Origin: Thioflexithrix psekupsensis
GTDB lineage: Bacteria > Pseudomonadota > Gammaproteobacteria > Beggiatoales > Beggiatoaceae
Direction: 5' to 3'
Assembly (NCBI RefSeq): GCF_002149925.1
Contig: NZ_MSLT01000007.1
Location: 1-64,000 of the forward strand
Length of the DNA stretch: 64,000 nt
Position numbers and translations under genes: made by a program. Shown one piece after another: positions 46,300-54,777 of the stretch (position 1 is the stretch's first letter; the number at the start of each line of letters is the position of its first letter). The notes under the pieces are model-generated. The model saw nothing but the letters and a program-made list of their open reading frames with translations, was not told where the DNA came from and did no database searches.

Positions 46300-46415
46300 T
46301 TATACAAAGTTAAGGAACGCCAAAGCCAGCATGAATCGTAGTTTGGCTGAGGTCTGCTTGGCAACGAGTTGGCGTGTACTGAGCAGACATACGTTTTCCG
46401 TTAAGGACGGATTTT
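46300..46415 (+). ncRNA. candidate structured RNA with its own terminator
   Basis: On the + strand, GCCAAAGCCAGC... pairs partly with ...TTTGGCT, TCTGC with GCAGA, and TCCGTTAAGGACGGA followed by TTTTTT forms a terminator at about 46397-46417. No + strand gene lies upstream (next genes on both sides are minus strand). The reading is tentative: the same stretch also contains a 26-codon minus-strand frame and is the leader of the DUF697 gene, and no known family was recognised. Confidence 0.3.
46310..46390 (-). CDS. possible small protein in the DUF697 leader
   Basis: A 26-codon frame, beginning MSAQYTPTRCQADLSQ and ending GFGVP, lies upstream of the DUF697 gene on the same strand, 34 bases ahead. 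Composition is protein-like, but the ribosome site is weak (ACGGAAAACGT). It could be a leader peptide, a gene remnant, or chance. Confidence 0.25.
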   Translation of the reverse strand: MSAQYTPTRCQADLSQTTIHAGFGVP

Positions 46416-46422
46416 TTAAATT

Positions 46423-46614
46423 CTAAGCAACACTGGTTTTTTCCGTGTTTTTCTCAATTTTTTTGGAATCGGACGCAAATAAAAGAATTAAACCAATAAT
46501 GGGAGTCAACACAATTGAACCAAAAAAATATCCCCAAAATCCCAATTTTTTATGGCGACCAAAATAGCCAATCAATAAACACGCAAGAATCCACAAAGCA
46601 ATTGGTAAAAACAC
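46423..46614 (-). CDS. small membrane protein
   Basis: A 63-residue protein with two membrane segments (LPIALWILACLLIGYFG and FWGYFFGSIVLTPIIGLILLF) and a charged C-terminal tail (KKIEKNTEKTSVA). The start is GTG at 46614, supported by GGAG six bases upstream; the ATG just before it is in another frame. Similar two-helix proteins are common and mostly uncharacterised. It precedes the DUF697 gene by about 150 bases on the same strand. Confidence 0.7.
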   Translation of the reverse strand: MFLPIALWILACLLIGYFGRHKKLGFWGYFFGSIVLTPIIGLILLFASDSKKIEKNTEKTSVA

Positions 46615-46698
46615 AGCATTCTCCTATAAGCATATTAAAGTTAAATAACTATAGCAAATAGACGCAAAATATTAAAATAATTTTAGATAATTAACTGC

Positions 46699-47720
46699 TT
46701 AATCTTCAAAAACCTCATTTAAATGCTTTGCATCCAATACATTTAAAGCCCACTGTTCCAATTGGTCGCCTGTGGCGTTATCAATTTTGTTTTGAATGGG
46801 TTGAGATAATTCCCCAAAACGCTTTTTTAAAAGGCGAATAAGCACCATACGTTGTCCTCTAATTTCACCTCTGGCTCACCTCTGGCTTCACCTCTGGCCT
46901 CACCTCTGGCTTGGCCTAAGGCTTCGCCTTTAGCCTCACCTATGGCTATGCCCTTAGCTTCGGCTTCGGCATACCAACCTTGTACTGTTTCGGCTAACAT
47001 GGCATTAACCTCCTTTAAGGAATGAACTATTGGAACATGAACTTGTAATCGTCTCGGTAATAGCACGTAATTCAACCATGCCGCAAAAGCACGACGCAAA
47101 CTTTCTTGCTCTGGCTGATTTAACCATTTTAAAAGTTCCAATACCACTTTTTGTATATCTTGTGGCGTTTTGCTTCTCTCTAATTCAAAAATAGCAGCAA
47201 CCAGATTTTTTAACTCGTCCCATTGACCTGAAAATTGATAATGGCGTTCGTCTAATAAAAAATAAGACAATTGAGGCTTATATTTTTCAAATCCTGCCAC
47301 CGATTGAATTAAGTCTTGCACCTGTAACGTACTTTTCCAAGTGGTCTGTCCGTTGTAAAGGACAATCGGAAAAACAGGAGGTAATAACTCGCCATGTTTA
47401 ATCTGCTTTTCACGGATTAAATATTGATACAATAAACCCACATAAACCATGACCCGTAAAGCCATATAAATATCATCTGTGGATTGAAAAGCAATTAACA
47501 AGTAAAGATACAAGTAACGATCTTGCCATTTTATCCGCCAAACCACATCCTCTTCCCGACGATCCAATTTATCGGTAACAAAATGGCTATTAACTCGCTC
47601 TAAACTGTCAAAATCAAGCTCACTTATCCACGGCTCATGAATAAAACCTCGTAATAAGTCTTTAATCAATTCAACATGAGAAAATAGGTTTTTATAACTA
47701 TGGTCGTGGTCTTGGCTCAT
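46699..47720 (-). pseudogene. Rpn-family nuclease (transposase-like PD-(D/E)xK), frameshifted
   Basis: Rpn proteins are recombination-promoting nucleases distantly related to transposases. The main frame (47720-46827) has HDHSYKNLFSHVELIKDLLRG, YLYLLIAFQSTDD (the PD-(D/E)xK strand) and VYVGLLYQYLI, and PVFPIVLYNGQTTW. After 265 residues it enters a tandem repeat encoding GEAKGEALGQARGEAR and loses one base in the last repeat near 46880, then stops. The next frame continues with IRGQRMVLIRLLKKRFGE and ends KHLNEVFED at 46699, the expected DUF4351-like tail. Restoring one base gives a continuous protein of about 340 residues. Confidence 0.85.
46866..46950 (-). repeat. 12-bp tandem repeats in the Rpn gene
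   Basis: Units of 12 bases (GGTGAAGCCAGA and variants, encoding GEAR/GEAK) repeat several times head to tail; the last full set contains one 11-base unit. That single-base loss is the frameshift described for the gene. Confidence 0.8.
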
Positions 47721-47804
47721 GAGTCAATTCTGAATTCTGTAACAATTATTCAATGAGGTAAAAGACCATTCTAAACACCAATAATGACAGCTTGATTTAA
47801 TCTC

Positions 47805-49448
47805 TTATTGAGATTCTTTTTGCAGTTCTTGTAATTGTTGCAAACGATAGTTTGAAAGACTGTGCGGAGGAAGTTCACCGCTTCCGCGCAGCGGAGGAGA
47901 CGGCAGCTTTATATGGCTCTCACCGTACTTTTCTTCAACCCCTATACGAAGCGATCCGCGACTGCTCGCATGACCCAACGCATCAAGCAAGCCCACTGTC
48001 TCTGCTACCTCTTCATCTGCTAACTCCAACAACGCAGCAGCCGTCTGTTCTGGCGCAGGAGGATCAGGCAAAGTGGGAACTATCGTTGCGACGGAAGGTG
48101 TTGTCGTCGTCTGGGAAGCCGCACTCCGCATACCATCCTCCACCGCCGAACGATGGCGTTCTAAACGTTGACGCTGTTTGTGACGATGCAACATATACGG
48201 CACATGTCCCCCCGGCAAAGAACGAAATTCCCCCTCTTTTACCGCTTTCATTATGTAAGCCCGTCCCAAATTCGTACCGTCTAACTTGAACCGATAAGCC
48301 CCCGTAACCCCAAACCACGTGTCCATGTAACGTATACTATTGGCCACCACGACAGGCACCGTGGAATAGTGCGAAAGCGTTATCCCATGCGCCACCAGAT
48401 AAATACTGTCATAAGCTAAGGCTGCCCAAGTGTCTGGATTTTGTCCATATATTTGGCGAAAATTTTGGATAAAAGGCTGTGCTAAGTTAAAATTTTCATT
48501 AAATGATGAAGGTACTACTGTTCCTTCGGCGGCTTTTTTGCCGGTGATGCGTAGAAACTCCGCATGTTCCATAGTATCCATGCCTAAAAAAGGTTGTTTT
48601 AAACCAATTTCACGCGCTTGGGCAATGATTCTTCCGGCATCTTCGCGGCTGGCTATGAGAAAAATCGCATCAAATTCTAACGAACGCAAAGGAAACAACA
48701 CCGAACGATAATCTAACCGCTTCTCAACCGTACCTCTGAAAAAAGAAGCCCGTGAGATAATTCTAAGGTTAAATTCGTTGGCCGCTTCGTCAAAAAATGA
48801 GGCAATGTCATTACCGTATTTAGTGCGTTCGTTTAAAATAACAATGCGCTCGTAAGAGATTTTATTATTGTAACCGGGGAAAGCCGCATAACCTGCCACT
48901 TGTCTTACCATTTCACGATCATCGGGTAGCAATTGAAATGTGGTTTGGCCACCGGCGACGGTTAATGTAGGACTGGTTGATGTGGATGCAATGTACAAAA
49001 TACCATGATAATTATAAGCGGTAGCGGCTGGAACCGCAGCGGCTGAACCTTGATGTCCGACTACGGCAACTACATTTGAATCCGCCGCAAACTCACGCGC
49101 CACCGCCACCGCTGCCTCTTGGGCGGAACTTCGAGTGATACGATTTGTCCCCAACCCTGCTGCTTGTCGGTAAACACTTTCATCTTTGAAGACCAAACGA
49201 ACTTTGCGCCCGTTCAATCCGCCTTTGGCATTGATTTCATCGCCTGCCAACCGTGCGCCGCGCAGATAGGAATGACGATCAAACGGCCATGCCACCCCAA
49301 TGACAATATCCACATCCGGATTGTAACGATTTTCTTCTGCCAAAGCCGCCCGTTGCTGTTTTGACACTTCATATTGTACATCGCCACACCCCGTGAACAG
49401 CAGCGAGATTCCCAGCAATAGGATAACAACGGTAATACTCCGTTGCAT
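47805..49448 (-). CDS. ABC-type substrate-binding lipoprotein (branched-chain amino acid receptor family)
   Basis: From ATG 49448 (about 547 residues) the protein has a lipobox (LLLGISLLFTGC) and a periplasmic-binding-protein type I fold like LivJ: VDIVIGVAWPFDRHSYLRGA, EINAKGGLNGRKVRLVFKDE, VVAVVGHQGSAAAVPAATAY and IVILNERTKYGNDIA. A C-terminal extension of about 130 residues is low-complexity and Thr/Pro/Ala-rich. The start codon overlaps the stop of the SPFH gene (TAATG), so translation is coupled. No permease or ATPase genes follow, so it may be a sensor or an orphan binding protein. Confidence 0.82.
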   Translation of the reverse strand: MQRSITVVILLLGISLLFTGCGDVQYEVSKQQRAALAEENRYNPDVDIVIGVAWPFDRHSYLRGARLAGDEINAKGGLNGRKVRLVFKDESVYRQAAGLGTNRITRSSAQEAAVAVAREFAADSNVVAVVGHQGSAAAVPAATAYNYHGILYIASTSTSPTLTVAGGQTTFQLLPDDREMVRQVAGYAAFPGYNNKISYERIVILNERTKYGNDIASFFDEAANEFNLRIISRASFFRGTVEKRLDYRSVLFPLRSLEFDAIFLIASREDAGRIIAQAREIGLKQPFLGMDTMEHAEFLRITGKKAAEGTVVPSSFNENFNLAQPFIQNFRQIYGQNPDTWAALAYDSIYLVAHGITLSHYSTVPVVVANSIRYMDTWFGVTGAYRFKLDGTNLGRAYIMKAVKEGEFRSLPGGHVPYMLHRHKQRQRLERHRSAVEDGMRSAASQTTTTPSVATIVPTLPDPPAPEQTAAALLELADEEVAETVGLLDALGHASSRGSLRIGVEEKYGESHIKLPSPPLRGSGELPPHSLSNYRLQQLQELQKESQ

Positions 49449-50431
49449 TACTGCGCTCCCAAAATGATGGGCAAACCTTGCTCTCCATTCCCAATCACCA
49501 CCACTTTGGCGTTTTCTGATTCGGCAATGGCGCGTGTGGCTTGAATGCCCTGCCAACGCAGCAAATCAGGAGACAACGTTTCGGAAATGACAGCTTGGTA
49601 GTCTCGAATTCCTTGTGCTTCAATGAGTTTGCGTTGTGCTTCTTCTTTTTCGCGGGCGATAATAAATTCGTAGGTTTTATAACGCTGCTCTTCGATTAAT
49701 TTTTGTTCGATGGATGTTTCCACTGTTCGTGGCAATTGTACGGTACGAATGATGATGTCATCAACGACAACATATTTTCGTCCCACTTCTTCCAACGCCA
49801 AAGTGATAATGTTCGTCAAAATACCGCGTTTATTGGTATAAATATCTTCTGGGGTATATTGTCCGATATTGCGCCGCAAAACAGATTCAATTTGGGGCAA
49901 AATAATTTTATCCGGATAATCCGGCCCTACTTCTTGATGCAACACGCCAACTAATTCGTAAATGGGTTGAAAACGTACAGCAATTTTTAATTCAATGGGC
50001 AAGCCGGTTTTAGTCAACACGGTGAAATCGTGTAAAATAATTTGGACGCGGGTATTGTAGATATTCATTTGGTTAAATGGGTTTACCACATGAAATCCCT
50101 CAGGATAAACGTAATCAACCACAGTACCAATGCCAAATCTATCGTATAAAACTCCCGCTTCCCCCGCGTGGATTGAAACAAAAATCCGCGGCCAAAAGAA
50201 AGCAATCAGTAAGAATAACAGTAAAAATAGCAGGATAAAATAGGGCAATTTATCCAAAATAAAATCAGCTATCTTGCGAAGAATATAGCGCGGAATGGCC
50301 AAAATAGCGCGCACAATCTTGATTGTCCATCGCCACATCGTGCCGAGTAACCCGGTGAGGCGAGTAAACCAAGATTGGGCATGGGAAAGCGTAGAGGGTT
50401 CTGTAGGCGTGCCGACCGTCGTCATAATCAT
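49448..50431 (-). CDS. SPFH/prohibitin-family membrane protein
   Basis: A 327-residue protein with one strong membrane helix (about 65-88, LPYFILLFLLLFLLIAFFWP) followed by an SPFH domain: VSIHAGEAGVLYDRFGIGTV, YPEGFHVVNPFNQMNIYNTR, and LPIELKIAVRFQPIYE. A helical tail (IEQKLIEEQRYKTYEFIIAR, then KEEAQRKLIEAQG) is typical of prohibitins. These form large ring or cage assemblies on membranes and control proteases or lipid domains. It is directly coupled to the substrate-binding lipoprotein gene. Confidence 0.88.
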   Translation of the reverse strand: MIMTTVGTPTEPSTLSHAQSWFTRLTGLLGTMWRWTIKIVRAILAIPRYILRKIADFILDKLPYFILLFLLLFLLIAFFWPRIFVSIHAGEAGVLYDRFGIGTVVDYVYPEGFHVVNPFNQMNIYNTRVQIILHDFTVLTKTGLPIELKIAVRFQPIYELVGVLHQEVGPDYPDKIILPQIESVLRRNIGQYTPEDIYTNKRGILTNIITLALEEVGRKYVVVDDIIIRTVQLPRTVETSIEQKLIEEQRYKTYEFIIAREKEEAQRKLIEAQGIRDYQAVISETLSPDLLRWQGIQATRAIAESENAKVVVIGNGEQGLPIILGAQ

Positions 50432-50578
50432 TTAGTTGGAAAAATCACGTGATGTTGACTGCTATTCTAAGTCATGGGTTGTATCATGTCATCAGTCTTT
50501 TGTTGAAATGTCCAAATTAAGTTGAGAATATCACCCAAGTCGCCAATTTTCGGCACTGGGCAACACCAATAACAGAAA

Positions 50579-52294
50579 TTAAGCCCCCGATTCGGTTACT
50601 CGTAACACTTCTTCAATACTGGTTAAACCTTGCCACGCTTTTAAAAAACCATCTTGGCGCAAATTACGAAAACCTTGACTGATCGCCAATTGACGCATGG
50701 CACTGATTGGCGCACGGGCTAAAACTTGGGCTTGTAATTCGGGCGTAAGATAAACCAACTCATAAATGCCAATTCGCCCCTGATAACCCGTTCCTTGACA
50801 CGCCGCACAACCCACAGGAGTCCGCCAACTGGGCGTAGTAGCACGCCATTCTTCGGGTAAAACGCGCTCAATTTCCGCCAAAATTGCACTACTCGGTGTT
50901 GCCGACGTTTCCGCACACGACGCACACAATCGCCGTACTAAACGTTGCGCTTGTACCGCTCGCACCGATGTCGCCACTAAAAACGGCTCCACACCCATAT
51001 CAATCAAACGGTTAAACGTACTCACTGCATCATTCGTGTGCAGCGTCGATAACACCATGTGACCCGTCAAAGAAGCCTGAATCGCAATCTCTGCCGTTTC
51101 CAAATCCCGAATTTCCCCAATCATTACAATATCCGGGTCTTGGCGCAAAATAGAACGCAAAGCATGAGCAAATGTATAACCAATATCGCTGTGAACTTGA
51201 ACTTGTGTAATTCCTTTTAGCTGGTATTCCACAGGGTCTTCTACCGTGATAATTTTCTGCGTGCGGTTATTAATGTGATCCAAAGCGGCATACAAAGTGG
51301 TGGATTTTCCCGACCCCGTTGGCCCCGTGACCAGAATGATCCCATGCGGCTCTTGAATCCATTTGTAAAATAAACGCAAATGATCTTGCGCAAATCCCAA
51401 ACGATCTAAGCGACTGGTTTGGCGTTCTTTGGGCAACAAACGCATCACAATCGATTCCCCATGCACACCGGGCAAACACGATACCCGAATGTCCAATTCC
51501 TGTCCACTGACCCGCGCATTCAAGCGTCCATCTTGCGGCAAACGTCGTTCAGCAATGTCTAATCCAGAGATTAATTTAATACGCGAAGCAATCGGATTAA
51601 ACCGCTCACGTGGCAAATTTAAATGTTCATACAAAATCCCATCAATGCGATAACGCACGAAAAACGTATGTTCTTCAGGCTCAAGATGCACGTCTGAAGC
51701 CCGTTGATCCATCGCTTGCGACAACATATTATTGACAAATTCCACCACAGGCGCGCCTTCAGCCAGTTCGCGCAGTAAACTGACATCATCCCCATACAAC
51801 GACTCATCGCGGCTCGCCACCCGTGACAAACTGTCTAACGCCCGATCCAAATCTTGATTACGCGCCAAATACCAAACCAATGTCTGTTCAGGAAAAACGC
51901 GATACAACACTTCTCGAATAAAATCCGATAAGGGATCACGTGCCAGACAATAAATCTGTTGGGGGTTTTGTTCATCCGTCCAAGCGACAATTTCTTGATC
52001 TAACCACCATTCTCGATCAATTTTTGTTTTTTCAATGGTTTCTAAGAACACATGGGCATCTAAAGGAATTTGTTGCGGGTCAAATACCGGTAAGTCAAGT
52101 TGTTTTGCCAAATGAGTCAACAGCACATCTTCAGAAATCGACCCAATTCGCACCAAAATTGCACCCAAACGCCCCCCCAAACGTTGCTGAAATTCTAAAG
52201 CCCGTTGCAATTCACCTTCTGAAATAAGTCCTTGTGCCATCAGCAATTCGCCGATGCGTGGAGTAAAATGAGGGGAAACAATGCTGTCTGTCAT
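50579..52294 (-). CDS. gspE: type II secretion ATPase GspE / PilB-like
   Basis: A 571-residue hexameric ATPase that powers type II secretion or pilus assembly. It has an N-terminal MshEN domain (RIGELLMAQGLISEGELQRA), the AsnD box region ASDVHLEPEE, Walker A GPTGSGKSTTLYA, Asp box and Walker B RQDPDIVMIGEIRD, His box STLHTNDA, and a tetracysteine zinc site (CASC and CAAC). GspE is favoured over PilB because gspK is present and no pilus genes are seen, but PilB cannot be excluded. Single gene with no gspF downstream. Confidence 0.85.
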   Translation of the reverse strand: MTDSIVSPHFTPRIGELLMAQGLISEGELQRALEFQQRLGGRLGAILVRIGSISEDVLLTHLAKQLDLPVFDPQQIPLDAHVFLETIEKTKIDREWWLDQEIVAWTDEQNPQQIYCLARDPLSDFIREVLYRVFPEQTLVWYLARNQDLDRALDSLSRVASRDESLYGDDVSLLRELAEGAPVVEFVNNMLSQAMDQRASDVHLEPEEHTFFVRYRIDGILYEHLNLPRERFNPIASRIKLISGLDIAERRLPQDGRLNARVSGQELDIRVSCLPGVHGESIVMRLLPKERQTSRLDRLGFAQDHLRLFYKWIQEPHGIILVTGPTGSGKSTTLYAALDHINNRTQKIITVEDPVEYQLKGITQVQVHSDIGYTFAHALRSILRQDPDIVMIGEIRDLETAEIAIQASLTGHMVLSTLHTNDAVSTFNRLIDMGVEPFLVATSVRAVQAQRLVRRLCASCAETSATPSSAILAEIERVLPEEWRATTPSWRTPVGCAACQGTGYQGRIGIYELVYLTPELQAQVLARAPISAMRQLAISQGFRNLRQDGFLKAWQGLTSIEEVLRVTESGA

Positions 52295-52419
52295 AAAGGC
52301 TCACTGGCAGTTAATCGCGCAATTCTGTTATAGTTTATAAAAATGCCTTTCTAAAACAAGGGCGAGGCTTGGCTTTTCAGGCGGGATTGTTGGATAAAAA
52401 AATTTTTTAGGAATAAATT

Positions 52420-53049
52420 ATGTCTAATTCTCATCATTCGGATATTATGGCGCGTTTGCGGGCAGAAACCCGTTCTGCACACGAGCAGTTAGAAACATTA
52501 CCGTTTAGTAAGGCTTTATTGGCTGAAACCTTGCCGTTATCGCTTTACGTGGGACAATTAGAGGCTTATTTACCGATTCACCGCGCTTTAGAAAAACACG
52601 GAAAAACGCACAGCGATTCAGCCATTCGTGCCGTATGGCAAGACAACATGTGTCGCGTGCCATTATTAATGGACGATTTAGCCCAATTCAATGCAGAAAT
52701 GCCCACCGCAGCCGTACAATTAGCCACAACTAATTTTGTGCATTTTATCGAAGACATGGCCTTAAAAAATTCGGTGGGATTATTGGGCATTCTCTACGTA
52801 TTTGAAGGTTCTACTTTAGGTGCGAGATTAATTACACCGCGTTTGCAATCTGCCTATCAATTAAGCGATAAAGGTGTGCGTTATTATCAAGCTTATCAAG
52901 AAGAAACGTTAGAACATTGGAAACAATTTTCTCAACGCATGAATGCCACCATTACCGATGCCCATCAACAAAATAGTGTGCTTGAAGCCGCCATAAAAAC
53001 ATTTCACCATGTTCATGCGCTATTAGTGGCTTTATGGAAAAGCCAATAG
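52420..53049 (+). CDS. heme oxygenase (biliverdin-producing)
   Basis: The enzyme opens heme to biliverdin, CO and iron. The 209-residue all-helical protein has the proximal histidine in TRSAHEQLETL (about residue 21) and the distal-helix motif LGILYVFEGSTLGARLI. Heme oxygenases of this kind either recover iron or supply biliverdin to phytochromes. No phytochrome is adjacent here. TTTTTAGGAATAAATT precedes the ATG. Single gene. Confidence 0.85.
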   Translation: MSNSHHSDIMARLRAETRSAHEQLETLPFSKALLAETLPLSLYVGQLEAYLPIHRALEKHGKTHSDSAIRAVWQDNMCRVPLLMDDLAQFNAEMPTAAVQLATTNFVHFIEDMALKNSVGLLGILYVFEGSTLGARLITPRLQSAYQLSDKGVRYYQAYQEETLEHWKQFSQRMNATITDAHQQNSVLEAAIKTFHHVHALLVALWKSQ

Positions 53050-53093
53050 TAATCTAATCACAAGTAGATTCCAAGTTATTACGGGATTTTTTT

Positions 53094-53939
53094 ATGCGAC
53101 AAAATGATTGGCAAGAGGGTTTATTGACCCTACTCTCTCGTTTGTTTCCATTGGCGCGTTTCGCCTTGAATGGAAAAAATACACGAGACATCATGACACT
53201 GGTGCAACCGGGTGATGTGTTATTGCGTGTTTTTACCGCATCCAATCATCGTCGTTTCTTTCCTTCTACTTTTCAAGACATTGGTTTTTATTTAGGCAAT
53301 GTCAATGAAAGCCATTTAAGGCAATGGGCAAAAATTGATTATACTCATCCTTATGCTTTGGGAGAACAGACTATTATTACTTCCATTTCAGGACAAGCGG
53401 TACTAATAGATATTATTGATTTTTGTCGTTGTGATGGCATTGCGATTTTGCGATTTCCTGCACAATTAAAATTGCAAGCGGGCGCGATTCCACCGCAGGC
53501 CATAATGGACTATTTAAACGCGCCAGAAACCAAAATTAAACACACTCCCCAAACCAGTAAGAAAAAACGCGGTGATTCTCCCCTTCCTACTTCAGAAGAA
53601 ACAGAATTAGATGCTAACTTTTTCAGTTTGGTAAAAGCAGAAAAAGAAATTGTCCATTTTTTATCACAAGGTAAAACATTACCTTTTGCCAAAATAATGC
53701 CTATTTTCTATCGTATCGCGTTACGCCAATTAAATCCGCCTGCGCCGTTTGATGTCGGTTTAGAAACACCGAATATTTTAAGCAGTGTAGCCTTGTTTTA
53801 TTATATCGTAAAAAGCGTGGCATGGAATTATGGCATTGTACCTGAGAAAAAACGGATATTATTCCGCCATTACGACACTATTTTAGTCGATGATTTAATC
53901 GAAACTGAATTAGAAGAAGTTTGGAAATGGGTTGGCTAA
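53094..53939 (+). CDS. YiiX/YebB-like NlpC/P60 superfamily protein
   Basis: A 281-residue protein with the start of a permuted NlpC/P60 (papain-like) fold: LVQPGDVLLRVFTASNH with the GDVLL strand, then DIGFYLGNVNESHLRQWA containing a possible active-site His, and a Cys in FCRCDG. Members of this group are lipid or peptidoglycan amidases of uncertain function. No signal peptide is clear. It stops at 53939 and the HAD gene starts eight bases on, so the two form a small operon. Confidence 0.65.
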   Translation: MRQNDWQEGLLTLLSRLFPLARFALNGKNTRDIMTLVQPGDVLLRVFTASNHRRFFPSTFQDIGFYLGNVNESHLRQWAKIDYTHPYALGEQTIITSISGQAVLIDIIDFCRCDGIAILRFPAQLKLQAGAIPPQAIMDYLNAPETKIKHTPQTSKKKRGDSPLPTSEETELDANFFSLVKAEKEIVHFLSQGKTLPFAKIMPIFYRIALRQLNPPAPFDVGLETPNILSSVALFYYIVKSVAWNYGIVPEKKRILFRHYDTILVDDLIETELEEVWKWVG

Positions 53940-53946
53940 TTGCGCC

Positions 53947-54684
53947 ATGTCTAATACCACTATTGTGCTGTTTACCGATCTGGACGATACGTTGTTTCAA
54001 TTACAGCGACATCGTTCAGCGGGCATTTATCCGGCCACGCATACCCCGACCCAACAACATATTTCTTACCAGACGGTTTCTCAACAGCTATTATTCGAGT
54101 TATTTTATCAGCAAAATCATGTCACAATTATTCCCGTCACTGCACGAAGTTTGCGGCAATATCACAATACTTTTCTCAGTCATTTACCGCGCATTAACAT
54201 TGCCGTGTTATATTTTGGTGGATTAATTTGGGAAGAAAATCAACCCAATCCCGATTGGCAACATCACGTGTATCATTCTTTTCAACAATTATCCCAATCC
54301 ATTCAGCAATTAAGTAGCGAGATTAAACAATTTTTACATGTACATCAATTAAAATTTACCCTGAATAATACCGATGGTTATTATCTCACCGTACGCGCTG
54401 ATGCAAAAACTCCTGCTTCAGATCAAGCGGCTTTATTTCAAGAAATGATTGGCTTATCGAGTGGTGAATATATACACCATTATCAACGACGTAATTTAGT
54501 GTTATTGCCTAAGTTTATTGATAAGCGTTATGCGGTTAAATTTTTATTAGAAAAACAAGGTGCAAATCTTCATTTAGCGATGGGAGACAGTTTAAATGAT
54601 TTATCATTTATGCAATTATGTGATGTGCGCTTGATTCCAAAAAATACGCAAATTGACACGCTTTTGTTTAACTCCAACCTTTAG
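53947..54684 (+). CDS. HAD-superfamily hydrolase (Cof/sucrose-phosphatase type)
   Basis: A 245-residue phosphatase from ATG 53947 (an upstream TTG is rejected). Motif I LFTDLDDTLFQLQ contains the nucleophile aspartate, motif II is VTARSLRQYHN, and the late GDSLNDLSFMQLC carries the GDxxND motif IV with a conserved lysine (K in FIDKRYAVKFLL). The C2 cap region suggests Cof-type or sucrose-phosphate phosphatase-like enzymes. Substrate unknown. It is closely linked to the NlpC/P60-like gene. Confidence 0.85.
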   Translation: MSNTTIVLFTDLDDTLFQLQRHRSAGIYPATHTPTQQHISYQTVSQQLLFELFYQQNHVTIIPVTARSLRQYHNTFLSHLPRINIAVLYFGGLIWEENQPNPDWQHHVYHSFQQLSQSIQQLSSEIKQFLHVHQLKFTLNNTDGYYLTVRADAKTPASDQAALFQEMIGLSSGEYIHHYQRRNLVLLPKFIDKRYAVKFLLEKQGANLHLAMGDSLNDLSFMQLCDVRLIPKNTQIDTLLFNSNL

Positions 54685-54777
54685 CGCACGATTTTTGCGT
54701 TACGTTTACTGGTGACAACCCATTTTTCACCTACTCAACCTTTCATTCACCCAAAACATAAAAACGGAAATACCACA

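Noticed and set aside
47852-48289. A 145-codon + strand frame opposite the substrate-binding lipoprotein tail
   Set aside because: It lies opposite the low-complexity Thr/Pro-rich tail of the real gene and has no recognisable domain or start signal.
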